Source: Roseiarcus sp.
GTDB lineage: Bacteria; Pseudomonadota; Alphaproteobacteria; Rhizobiales; Beijerinckiaceae
Assembly (NCBI GenBank): GCA_030153205.1
Contig: JASLHV010000038.1
Span: 1-17,957 of the forward strand
DNA length: 17,957 nt
Direction: 5' to 3'
The first letter of the stretch is position 1. Each line of letters begins with the position of its first letter. This document shows, in pieces, positions 1-6,718 of this stretch. A program made the translations under genes and the position numbers. The notes under the pieces are model-generated. The model did no database searches. It had not been told where the DNA came from and was given only the letters and a program-made list of their open reading frames with translations.

Positions 1-215
1 TCCCGAACCGACTGCATTCCCTTCAACTTAGGCGGAAGACCGCTTGTTCCGGCCGCCGCAACACCGCAACTTGTATCCTTTGCCAAGCAAGAGCTATGCC
101 AAGCTTCCATTTTTGCGCGCCGAATCTAGCCATGCAGACGGGCTATCAACCAGGATCGCGCCAAGGCGTAACCGAAAGGTTAATTTTTCGTTCACGATTT
201 CCGTGAGCCTTCGAT
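1..215. other. Leading intergenic region, no gene supported
   Basis: No convincing coding sequence is visible on either strand. Short open frames run through it, but none has a recognisable product or a ribosome binding site. The segment is richer in A/T toward its right end (about 180-215). It lies downstream of phnV and so may separate it from a gene to the left of the window. The only structure noted is the terminator-like hairpin at 169-188, listed separately, and a short inverted repeat TCACG/CGTGA at 192-206. Confidence 0.5.
169..188 (+). terminator. Possible weak rho-independent terminator (plus strand)
   Basis: TAACC (169-173) and GGTTA (178-182) form a 5-bp stem closed by a GAAA loop, followed by ATTTTT (183-188). 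The order stem, GNRA tetraloop, T-run fits an intrinsic terminator reading rightward, which would end a plus-strand gene lying left of the window. The stem is short with only two G-C pairs, so the call is weak. It has no T-run in the minus direction, so it would not terminate phnV. Confidence 0.25.
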
Positions 216-1016
216 TTATCGCGCGCCGATGATCCTGGCCGAGACACGCTCCAGGCCGAGGAGAAGGAACAGGGTCGCCGCCACCAGCACCATCGTCAAA
301 GCCGCGCCGGAGAAAATATCGCCGCGATCGGTGAGGCTGAAAATCGCCACCGGAAGCGTGACCCAGCCCGGCGGATAGACCATGACCGTCGCGCCGAGTT
401 CGCCCATCGACAGCGCAAAGCTGAGACCAAAGGCGGCGATCAGATAGGGCGCGATCAGCGGCAGCGTAACCCGCCGCAGCCGGTAGGCCGGGCGAGCGCC
501 GAGACTGGAAGCCACCTGTTCGAAATCAGGCGACAGGCGCGCGAGCCCGGCGGAGACATTGCCGAAGGTGAAAGCCGAGATCAGCACGAAATGAGCGATC
601 ATCACGATCGCGATCGTGCCGTTGAGCAAAATCGGCTTCTGACTGAAGGCGACGAGCAAGCCAAGGCCGACCGACACGGACGGCACCGCGCTTGGCACGA
701 AGAACAACAGGCCGAGTACTTTTTTCAACGCTTCGCCTTGCAGCCGCAAAGCGAGCGCCGCCCATGTCCCGCTGGTCAGCGCCAAAGCGCTGGCGACGAA
801 GCCCGTGACAAAGCTCGCCCAGACTGCCTCGCCGGATGCGCCGGAAACCGCCTGACGGTAATGGTCGAGCGTCAAGCCGGTGGGCAGGACGTCGTTCCAT
901 TGCACCGCCAGGCTCGAAAGGAGGATCACCGCCAGCGGCGCGATATAGATCACGCCGATCAGCAAAGCGGCGACGATCCATACCGAGATGCGACCGAGCG
1001 GCGACCAGATCAGCAT
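216..1016 (-). CDS. phnV: AEP ABC transporter permease PhnV
   Basis: Inner-membrane permease of 266 residues, taken as the second membrane subunit of the 2-aminoethylphosphonate importer. It has about six hydrophobic segments; the first spans residues 12-35. The cytoplasmic EAA-type loop that docks on the ATPase is visible at about 165-190, with EQVASSLGARP at its core. The start is the ATG at 1016: it lies 4 bases after the phnU stop and is preceded by GGAGGGTGA, in which TGA is that stop. The frame is open upstream to 1091, but that would overlap phnU by about 70 bases and lacks a comparable ribosome site. Last gene of the phnS-T-U-V run, so translation is probably coupled to phnU. Assignment to PhnV rather than another spermidine/putrescine-type permease rests on the neighbours. 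Confidence 0.85.
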   Translation of the reverse strand: MLIWSPLGRISVWIVAALLIGVIYIAPLAVILLSSLAVQWNDVLPTGLTLDHYRQAVSGASGEAVWASFVTGFVASALALTSGTWAALALRLQGEALKKVLGLLFFVPSAVPSVSVGLGLLVAFSQKPILLNGTIAIVMIAHFVLISAFTFGNVSAGLARLSPDFEQVASSLGARPAYRLRRVTLPLIAPYLIAAFGLSFALSMGELGATVMVYPPGWVTLPVAIFSLTDRGDIFSGAALTMVLVAATLFLLLGLERVSARIIGAR

Positions 1017-1020
1017 CGCG

Positions 1021-1878
1021 TCACCCTCCGAGCCGATTCGCCGCCAGGCGATAGAGGCCGAAGAGGCCGAGCGACAAGGCGACATTAACAACAGCGATGA
1101 CGCAGGCGACTTGGTATTCGGATTCCTGAATCGCCTTGTCGTAGATGAGCAAGGGCAGCGTGATCACGCCCTTGGCGCCGATGAACAAGACGATGCCGAA
1201 TTCATTCACGGTCAACAGCAGGCAGAGGCTGCCGCTGGCGACGATCGCAGGAATCGCCGCCGGCAAGATGACTTGGCGGATAATGCGGAAAGGACGCGCG
1301 CCGAGAATGCTCGCCGCTTCGATCTGGCCGCGGTCGATCAGGGACAAGGAGGCGAGCAGAGGACGAAGGATGAAGGGCGTATAGACGGTCACTTCAGCGA
1401 GCACGACGCCCCAGGCCGAATAAAGGAAGTTCACCGGCGGCGCGCCCAATCCGAGAGTATGGATCAACGCGCCATTGAGAACGCCGGCCGACCCATAGAG
1501 AAAAGTAAAGGCGAGCGTGACGAGGAAAGTCGGCAAGGCGATGCATGTATCGATCAGGCGGGCGACCAACACACTGCCCGGGAAAGGCACAAAGGCTAAA
1601 ATCAAAGCGAGGACGAGACCAAGCGCAAGACATCCCGCCGTCGCGGCCGCGGCGATAGTCGCGGTGTTGAGAAGCGCGGTTAAAAAGAACTTCGCATGAA
1701 GAACCTGAAGCGCGGCGCTGAAATCGAACGCGCCAGCATCGTCGGAAAAAGCCTGCCGCACAATGAGCGCCAGCGGATAAAGGAACAACAGCGCCAGCAG
1801 CGCCGTCGGCGGCACGATCCAAAACCCGCCGAATTCGGCCTTGGGCCGCGGCTGGCCGACCGCGACCGAACTAGACAT
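1021..1878 (-). CDS. phnU: AEP ABC transporter permease PhnU
   Basis: Inner-membrane permease of 285 residues, pairing with PhnV to form the channel of the AEP importer. Hydrophobic segments begin at about residues 19-40 (WIVPPTALLALLFLYPLALI). The EAA loop is at about 187-210 (EAASILGARPF then RQVILPAAIP). The start is the ATG at 1878, which overlaps the phnT stop by 8 bases. GGAAG lies upstream inside the 3' end of phnT, so the two genes are translationally coupled. The frame is open to 1926 but the extra 16 residues read as an Arg-rich shadow. Family membership is the Fe3+/spermidine-type importer permeases (BPD_transp_1); the substrate is inferred from PhnS and the catabolic genes. Confidence 0.87.
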   Translation of the reverse strand: MSSSVAVGQPRPKAEFGGFWIVPPTALLALLFLYPLALIVRQAFSDDAGAFDFSAALQVLHAKFFLTALLNTATIAAAATAGCLALGLVLALILAFVPFPGSVLVARLIDTCIALPTFLVTLAFTFLYGSAGVLNGALIHTLGLGAPPVNFLYSAWGVVLAEVTVYTPFILRPLLASLSLIDRGQIEAASILGARPFRIIRQVILPAAIPAIVASGSLCLLLTVNEFGIVLFIGAKGVITLPLLIYDKAIQESEYQVACVIAVVNVALSLGLFGLYRLAANRLGG

Positions 1879-3016
1879 TGGAATCTTCCGGCAGCAGGCT
1901 CGCATCGCTCGGCGCGAAATAGACATCGAGCGGCGACCCGTTTTTCGGCAGAATCGCCGGCGGCTGCGTCGTCGCGACGCGCACGGGCATGCCGGCGATT
2001 TCGAGCTCGAGATGCGTCAACTCGCCTTGCCAATGCACCTCTTTGAGTACGCCGGCGATCTTGTTGACGCGTTCGGCGTCCGGCGTCAGCGTCAAATGCT
2101 GCGGCCTCACGCAGAGCAATTTCTTGTCGCCGATTTTTTCGTCCGTCCCCGCGGCGACAATCGTGTCCGAGCCAACCTGCGCGCGGGCGTATCCGTTCGA
2201 ACCCGCCGCCTCGATCACCGTAACCGGAATGATATTGGCGCGGCCCAGGAATTCGGCGGCGAAACGATTCGGCGGCCGACGGTACAACTCGGCCGTCGGT
2301 CCATGCGCGCTGACCGAGCCGTCGCGCAGAATGGCGATCTTGTCGGCGAGGGTCAGCGCTTCGCTCTGATCATGCGTGACATAGAGGACGGTCAGATCGG
2401 GAAGGTCGCGATGCAGGCGGGCGAGTTCCTCCACCATGCTGCGCCTGATTTGCGCATCGAGCGCCGATAGCGGTTCGTCGAGAAGCAGCACGCGCGGGCG
2501 CACCGCCAATGCGCGGGCGATGGCGACGCGTTGCTGCTGGCCGCCAGACAGCTCGCGCGGATAGCGCGTCGCATAACGCGACATGCCGACGATGCGCAGG
2601 GCGTCAGCGACCCGCTCGGCGATCAGCGCCTTTTGCGCGCCCTGCGCCTCCAGCCCGAAAGCGACATTGTTCTCGACCCGCATATGCGGGAACAAGGCAT
2701 AGTTCTGCACGACCATGCCGAGGCCGCGCTGATAGGGCGGCAGATCGGTGACGTCCGTACCGCCGATACGGATGCGCCCGCTCGCCGGCCGCACGAAGCC
2801 GGCGACCGCGCGCAGCGCTGTCGTCTTGCCGCAACCGGAAGGCCCGATCAGGCAAAGGATCTCGCCTGCTGGGACATCGAGCGTCAAGGGTTTGAGCACC
2901 ACAACGCCGCGATAGGCGATGGTCACTTGGTCGAAGGCGACGCTCGAGCCACCGACGCGCGCCTGCTCGCCGCCGGCGACGCGCGCCCGCGGCTCGGCGA
3001 CAGCAATGGAGGACAT
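1871..3016 (-). CDS. phnT: AEP ABC transporter ATP-binding protein PhnT
   Basis: Cytoplasmic ATPase of 381 residues that powers the PhnU/PhnV channel. All nucleotide-binding motifs are intact: Walker A GPSGCGKT (58-65), Q-loop at Q104 (VVQNYALFP), signature LSGGQQQR (156-163), Walker B VLLLDEP (176-182), and the switch histidine H215 (YVTHDQSEA). The part after about residue 240 is a TOBE-like regulatory domain typical of the PotA/FbpC subfamily. The roughly 25-residue tail before the first beta strand is Ala/Gly/Arg-rich and may be disordered. It starts 3 bases after the phnS stop, with GGGAG upstream of the ATG. Substrate by context: AEP. Confidence 0.9.
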   Translation of the reverse strand: MSSIAVAEPRARVAGGEQARVGGSSVAFDQVTIAYRGVVVLKPLTLDVPAGEILCLIGPSGCGKTTALRAVAGFVRPASGRIRIGGTDVTDLPPYQRGLGMVVQNYALFPHMRVENNVAFGLEAQGAQKALIAERVADALRIVGMSRYATRYPRELSGGQQQRVAIARALAVRPRVLLLDEPLSALDAQIRRSMVEELARLHRDLPDLTVLYVTHDQSEALTLADKIAILRDGSVSAHGPTAELYRRPPNRFAAEFLGRANIIPVTVIEAAGSNGYARAQVGSDTIVAAGTDEKIGDKKLLCVRPQHLTLTPDAERVNKIAGVLKEVHWQGELTHLELEIAGMPVRVATTQPPAILPKNGSPLDVYFAPSDASLLPEDSNV

Positions 3017-3019
3017 CGA

Positions 3020-4030
3020 TCAGCTCCCGGTCGCTTCACGCCAGCGGGCGACATCGGTCGGCAGACCCTTCAGGACTTCCGACCAATCCGGCGTCCAAAT
3101 CGTCACGCCTTGCAGGATGTCATGGAGTTTCGTGAAATTGGCGTCGGTCGGCGTCACATCCTTGCGCGCCGGCGCGCCAAGCGCCACGGAGCTGACCGTC
3201 GACTGCGCCTCTTTGGAGAGGAGGAAGTCGATGAGCTTCTTGCCATTGTCGCCATTGGGCGCGCCGGTCACGAGGCCGATATAGTAGGGCAGCGCCAGCG
3301 CCGAACGTTCGCCATTCGGGCCGGCGGGCCAAAAGACCTTGATGTTGGGATTGTCGGCCATCTGCGAGAGGTTCATTTGCAGATCGCCATTGGCGACATA
3401 AAGTTCGCCCTTATTGACCAACGCGGTCAGTTTGCCGGTCGACGCCGACGGGCCGACATTATTGTCCTGAAGCTTCTTGAGATAGTCGAAACCCGCATCG
3501 CGGCCGCCGAAGGAATGAATGACCTGCAGCATTACCGCGGTGCCGTCGCCGGCCTGGCCGGGCGTCGAATATTGGATCTTGCCTTTGAATTGCGCCGCGA
3601 GGAGATCGGCATAGGACTTGGGCGGATCTTTCAGCGCCGAGGCGTTGTAGATGAAATTCATGTAATTGTTGACGAGCGGGTTGAACTGGTCGGCGCCGCC
3701 GTCAATTTGCGCAGCCGCTTCCGGCTTGAAATTCTGCAACAGACCTTCCGCCGCCGCGCGCTGAATGAAGGGCGGCAAGGTCACGAGAACGTCGGCCTGC
3801 GGATTGGACTTTTCCTTCGCGACGCGCTCGACGACACCGCCCGAACCGCCCTCGATATATTGAACCTTGACGCCGGTCGCCTTGGTGAAAGCGTCGAATT
3901 GGGTCTCGAACCAACTGCCCTTGCCGTCATGCAGGCCGTCAGCGGAATAGATGGTGACGACGCCCGAGTCTGCCCACACAGGGGTAGCGACAAAGGCGAG
4001 CGCGAACGCCGCAGCGAGCAGCTTCTTCAT
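3020..4030 (-). CDS. phnS: AEP-binding periplasmic protein PhnS
   Basis: Extracytoplasmic solute-binding protein of 336 residues. A signal peptide is clear: KK, then a hydrophobic core, then the cleavage motif PVWA at 17-20 before DSG. The mature start (VVTIYSADGLHDG) and the stretch ERVAKEKSNPQADVLV resemble the PhnS family of 2-aminoethylphosphonate binding proteins, which belong to the iron/spermidine-type binding-protein fold. The ATG at 4030 has GGAGG upstream. First gene of the transport operon phnS-T-U-V; its promoter must lie in the 350-bp gap at 4031-4380 unless transcription reads through from pbfA. Ligand specificity is inferred from the resemblance and from the adjacent PhnX and PbfA; affinity for N-methyl or hydroxy derivatives cannot be read from sequence. 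Confidence 0.9.
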   Translation of the reverse strand: MKKLLAAAFALAFVATPVWADSGVVTIYSADGLHDGKGSWFETQFDAFTKATGVKVQYIEGGSGGVVERVAKEKSNPQADVLVTLPPFIQRAAAEGLLQNFKPEAAAQIDGGADQFNPLVNNYMNFIYNASALKDPPKSYADLLAAQFKGKIQYSTPGQAGDGTAVMLQVIHSFGGRDAGFDYLKKLQDNNVGPSASTGKLTALVNKGELYVANGDLQMNLSQMADNPNIKVFWPAGPNGERSALALPYYIGLVTGAPNGDNGKKLIDFLLSKEAQSTVSSVALGAPARKDVTPTDANFTKLHDILQGVTIWTPDWSEVLKGLPTDVARWREATGS

Positions 4031-4121
4031 GAAGACCTCCGGTGACCCTCTCCGACTGCGCCATTGCTGGACCGCGGAGACGACGATTATGTGACAGCGG
4101 GACTTTCAAAGCTCCGGGCTG

Positions 4122-4224
4122 TGCAGACTTTTGCAGCAGACCACGCTTCGCGACTCCAAATTATTCCAAACTGCAGTTTTTCCGTTTTGAGCGATTTCAA
4201 AGGGTTGCAGCGTCAAAATTGCAA
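4122..4224. repeat. Cluster of TGCAG words in the phnS leader
   Basis: TGCAG occurs at 4122, 4132, 4172 and 4206. The first three are spaced 10 and 40 bases, that is, whole helical turns. The 4206 copy forms TTGCA (4205-4209) paired with TGCAA (4220-4224) across 10 bases. CCAAA is also repeated 10 bases apart (4156 and 4166). This may be a multi-site regulator binding region or chance in a short sequence. Confidence 0.3.
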
Positions 4225-4267
4225 AAAACGTCTTCGCCCAAGAGTTCAAACGCGACCCGTGACGACC

Positions 4268-4296
4268 ATTGTCGAAGCGGTTTCGCGTTCCGTCAA
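4268..4296 (-). promoter_or_regulatory. Candidate sigma70 promoter for phnSTUV
   Basis: Read on the minus strand, TTGACG (4296-4291) is followed after exactly 17 bases by GACAAT (4273-4268). These match the -35 consensus at five of six positions and the -10 consensus at four of six. Transcription would start near 4261, some 230 bases before the phnS ATG. Seen by eye only; no expression evidence. Confidence 0.45.
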
Positions 4297-4302
4297 TGTT
4301 TT

Positions 4303-4318
4303 GTACAGACTGATGTAC
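4303..4318. promoter_or_regulatory. Inverted repeat, possible operator
   Basis: GTACA (4303-4307) and TGTAC (4314-4318) are perfect inverted arms around the 6-base spacer GACTGA. The site lies 6 bases upstream of the candidate -35 box of the phnSTUV promoter, a position suited to an activator or to a repressor that blocks polymerase. GntR-type and LysR-type regulators often control AEP genes, but no regulator gene is in the window, so the binding protein is unknown. Confidence 0.35.
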
Positions 4319-4380
4319 TGATGAAAGCGATTTCCCTATTGATTTCGTTATGATGCGGCTTCTCCCACAGCTTCGCTCCG

Positions 4381-5736
4381 CTACGCGGGGGACGATAGGT
4401 ACGCGAACGCTTCCTCCAGCACGTCGAACGCCCGGTCGAACTGGTTGCGCGGGATCGTCAATGGCGGGCAGAGCGTCACGACATTGCCGCCGCCGAGTTT
4501 GAAGCTGAGCCCTCTTTCGAGGCAGGCGTACATCAGCCGGTCGGCGCGGGCGCTTGCTTCCGTCTTGTCGCGTGCCGCGATCTCAACGCCGAAATAGGCG
4601 CCGAGGCTGCGAATGTCGCGGATGGCCTCGTGTCGGGATTTCATCGCCGCAAGCCGCTCGAGGCCAAGCTTGTTGAGTTCGCGGGCGCGCGCCAGCAAAT
4701 CTTCTTCCGCGATGACGTCGAGCGTGGCCAGCGCGGCGGCGCAGCCGACGGGGCTTTTTTCGTGCGTATAATGGCCCAGCGCCGCCTGCGGGACGCAATC
4801 GAGCTTCGCATCGGCGATCATCGCCGCCATCGGCATGATCCCGCCGCCCAGTCCTTTGCCAATGACGAGAATATCCGGCGTCGCGCCGACCTGTTCGCAG
4901 ACGAACATGGTTCCGCTTCGTCCCAGGCAGCTCGGAATTTCATCAAAAATCAGCAAAGCGCCGTGACGATCGCAGCTCTGGCGGACCAAAGGCCAGAAAT
5001 CTGGCGGCGGCGGTTCGACGGTGGTCCAGCGCATCGGCTCGGCGAGAATGGCGGCGACATCGCCCTGAACCTCCAGCACGTAATCGATGTAATCGGCAAA
5101 GCGCTTGTGGGCTTGCCCATCCTCGCCAAAGAAACGCGCGACGAGATCGAGCGGCGGCAGGTGCTCCGTTCCCGGCATCATCGGTCCGAGGTCCTTGCGA
5201 AACAGCGCTTCCCCGCCGACGGAAATCGCATCGAGATTGGCGCCGTGAAACGAATCCCACATCGAAAGGACTTTGTGGCGGCCGTTCGCATAGCGGGCGA
5301 GTTTCAGCGCCATGCCGATAGCGGCGGCCCCGCTTGGCGCGAAGAGAACCTTGGCGAGCGGATCGGGGGCAAGCTCGGTCAGCCGGCGGGCCAGGTCGAT
5401 CGCCGGCCGATTGGCGTAACGTCGCGGACAAAAGGGAAGATGATCGAGCGTCGCCTTGATCGCCGCGACCACTTTGGGATGGCCATAGCCAAGCTGGTGC
5501 ACGCTATTGCCGTGAAAATCGAGAATCTCGCGGCCCTCGACATCGACCAGCATAGCGCCGTCGACGCGTTCGAGCACATCGAGACAAGGCGTCGAAAGCG
5601 ATTGCCGGATGAAATACTTTTCGTCATCGTCGAGCAGCGCCTTGGTCTTAGCGCTCAAAGAGGCGCGCCAGGCGACGCGCAAAGGCGAGCGATTGACGTC
5701 GCCTTCGCTCGGCGACGGATCATCCTTATCGGTCAC
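4381..5736 (-). CDS. pbfA: Class-III PLP enzyme, probable (R)-1-hydroxy-2-aminoethylphosphonate ammonia-lyase (PbfA)
   Basis: A 451-residue fold-type I, class-III aminotransferase-like protein. Visible landmarks are the phosphate-binding PSGAAAIG (134-141), the cofactor-ring aspartate D265 in FDEIPS, and the Schiff-base lysine K294 in VIGKGLGGG. The stretch HYTHEKSPVGCAAALATLD (322-340) and overall length fit PbfA. PbfA removes ammonia from (R)-1-hydroxy-AEP to give phosphonoacetaldehyde, which lets hydroxylated AEP enter the phosphonatase route. The start is a GTG at 5736 overlapping the phnX stop (GTGA); no Shine-Dalgarno is visible, suggesting coupling to phnX. An ordinary omega-aminotransferase acting on AEP cannot be excluded from sequence alone; the immediate overlap with phnX makes a phosphonate role very likely. 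Confidence 0.8.
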   Translation of the reverse strand: MTDKDDPSPSEGDVNRSPLRVAWRASLSAKTKALLDDDEKYFIRQSLSTPCLDVLERVDGAMLVDVEGREILDFHGNSVHQLGYGHPKVVAAIKATLDHLPFCPRRYANRPAIDLARRLTELAPDPLAKVLFAPSGAAAIGMALKLARYANGRHKVLSMWDSFHGANLDAISVGGEALFRKDLGPMMPGTEHLPPLDLVARFFGEDGQAHKRFADYIDYVLEVQGDVAAILAEPMRWTTVEPPPPDFWPLVRQSCDRHGALLIFDEIPSCLGRSGTMFVCEQVGATPDILVIGKGLGGGIMPMAAMIADAKLDCVPQAALGHYTHEKSPVGCAAALATLDVIAEEDLLARARELNKLGLERLAAMKSRHEAIRDIRSLGAYFGVEIAARDKTEASARADRLMYACLERGLSFKLGGGNVVTLCPPLTIPRNQFDRAFDVLEEAFAYLSSPA

Positions 5737-6527
5737 GGCCGTTGGCCGCGGGCTAGCCGCCCCTCTATCTCGGCGAGAACCGGGAGAAAATCGGCGACGC
5801 TATCGATCACATAATGCGCACCCGCTGCGGCGAGGCGCGCAGAAGCCCTGGCGCGCTTGGCGATAAAATCCTGCGGCGGCAGCTTGCGCGTCTCTTCGAG
5901 CGACAGGCCGAAGACATTGCCGCTGACGGCGACGCCGACCGCCCAAGCGCCGCCATTGACGCCCTCGGCGATGCCGACTTCGGTGTCGTCGACTTTGACG
6001 GCGCTCCAGGCCGGCCAAACTTTTAATTCGAGCAGCGTCTTATAGAGCATGAACGGCGTCGGCCGTCCGTCCGGCGTATCGCCCGTGCAAACGAGACTAT
6101 CGGGCGAAAAGCCCTGTGAAGCGGCGACGGGCAAGATCTCCGCCATAATGTCGCGGGTATAGCCGGTGGTCGAGCCGATCTTGACGCCCTTCTCGTGGAG
6201 CGCCTTGGCGATATCCGCGGCGCCTTCGATCAAGGTCGCATAGCGCGCGGCGACGGCTTTATTCTTAGGTACGAACACGTCATAGACCGCGTCGATGTCT
6301 TTTTCCGTCGCGCTGCGTCCATGTTTTGCGCGCCAGGCTTCCGCGACGCGCGGCAGCGCGAAGATCGCCGCAATATGCGGACGCTTGGCCATGCCCATTG
6401 GGCCCCGCGCCTCTTCGATCGAAATTTCGACGCCGAATTCGCCGAAAGTCTCGACAAAAGCGCCCATCGGCGCGAGCGAGCCATAGTCCACGACAGTGCC
6501 CGCCCAATCAAAGATGACGGCCTTCAC
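5733..6527 (-). CDS. phnX: Phosphonoacetaldehyde hydrolase (phosphonatase) PhnX
   Basis: HAD-superfamily hydrolase that cleaves phosphonoacetaldehyde to acetaldehyde and phosphate in the cytoplasm. With the GTG start at 6527 the protein has 264 residues, the usual family length. It carries the nucleophile D7 in VIFDWAGT, the cap-domain Schiff-base lysine K48 in GPMGMAKRPHI, GSTTGYT (118-124) and the acidic KVDDT (178-182). The 41-residue spacing between D7 and K48 matches characterised phosphonatases. The frame is open back to a TTG at 6722 because an intergenic repeat happens to lack stops. The added 65 residues read as repeat-derived peptide (PPLAGEDRG), so the short start is preferred although only a weak AGG precedes it. 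Followed by pbfA with a 4-base overlap. Confidence 0.93.
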   Translation of the reverse strand: MKAVIFDWAGTVVDYGSLAPMGAFVETFGEFGVEISIEEARGPMGMAKRPHIAAIFALPRVAEAWRAKHGRSATEKDIDAVYDVFVPKNKAVAARYATLIEGAADIAKALHEKGVKIGSTTGYTRDIMAEILPVAASQGFSPDSLVCTGDTPDGRPTPFMLYKTLLELKVWPAWSAVKVDDTEVGIAEGVNGGAWAVGVAVSGNVFGLSLEETRKLPPQDFIAKRARASARLAAAGAHYVIDSVADFLPVLAEIEGRLARGQRP

Positions 6528-6550
6528 GTGCCTGAACGATAAGGCGAGAC

Positions 6551-6584
6551 CGTCCCCTTCTCCCGCCTGCGGGAGAAGGGGACG
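6551..6584. repeat. Perfect long inverted repeat upstream of phnX
   Basis: Sixteen-base arms at 6551-6566 and 6569-6584 are perfectly complementary, separated by only CT. In RNA this makes a very stable hairpin just 24 bases before the phnX start, with no T-run after it. It is the left end of a composite intergenic element that continues to 6671. It may hinder read-through or stabilise the upstream transcript. Confidence 0.8.
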
Positions 6585-6593
6585 CGAAGCGCC

Positions 6594-6671
6594 GGATGCA
6601 GGTAAGGCGCTGGACCCGAAAGCCAGCGGCTTCCCCTGACCCCGATCCTCTCCTGCAAGCGGGGGAGAGGG
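6594..6671. repeat. Dispersed intergenic palindromic repeat, copy A
   Basis: Clearly homologous, in the same orientation, to 13215-13290. Shared words in order include GGTAAGGCGC, CGAA, GCGGC, ACCCC, CTCTCC, GCAAGCGGG and GAGAGGG. It ends in an imperfect hairpin (CCTCTCC at 6647-6653 with GGAGAGG at 6664-6670). Translated on the minus strand it gives the PLAGE-type peptide often seen in spurious ORFs of alphaproteobacteria, which marks it as a REP-like mobile or dispersed element. It sits between the FAD oxidoreductase gene and phnX. Confidence 0.8.
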
Positions 6672-6718
6672 TTTGCGCTCCTGATAGTCTTGCTGCATCA
6701 CGTGTCTCCGCTCGGCCT

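Larger units (their letters stand above)
4031..4380 (-). promoter_or_regulatory. Control region between pbfA and phnS
   Basis: Gene-free 350 bp, visibly more A/T-rich than the flanking genes. It holds the start region of the importer operon: a promoter candidate at 4268-4296, an inverted repeat at 4303-4318, four TGCAG words and an inverted repeat TTGCA/TGCAA between 4122 and 4224. If the promoter is right, the phnS leader is about 230 bases long. Small open frames here (for example plus strand 4042-4353) have no recognisable product. No clear intrinsic terminator for pbfA is visible. Confidence 0.6.

Noticed and set aside
2531..4045. Plus-strand open frame of 504 codons opposite phnT and phnS
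   Set aside because: It is antisense to two well-recognised genes; its Arg/Asp/His-rich composition is the usual by-product of GC-rich codon bias on the opposite strand, and no family is recognisable.
4630..5814. Plus-strand open frame of 394 codons opposite pbfA
   Set aside because: Antisense shadow of a clear PLP enzyme, without a ribosome site or recognisable domain.
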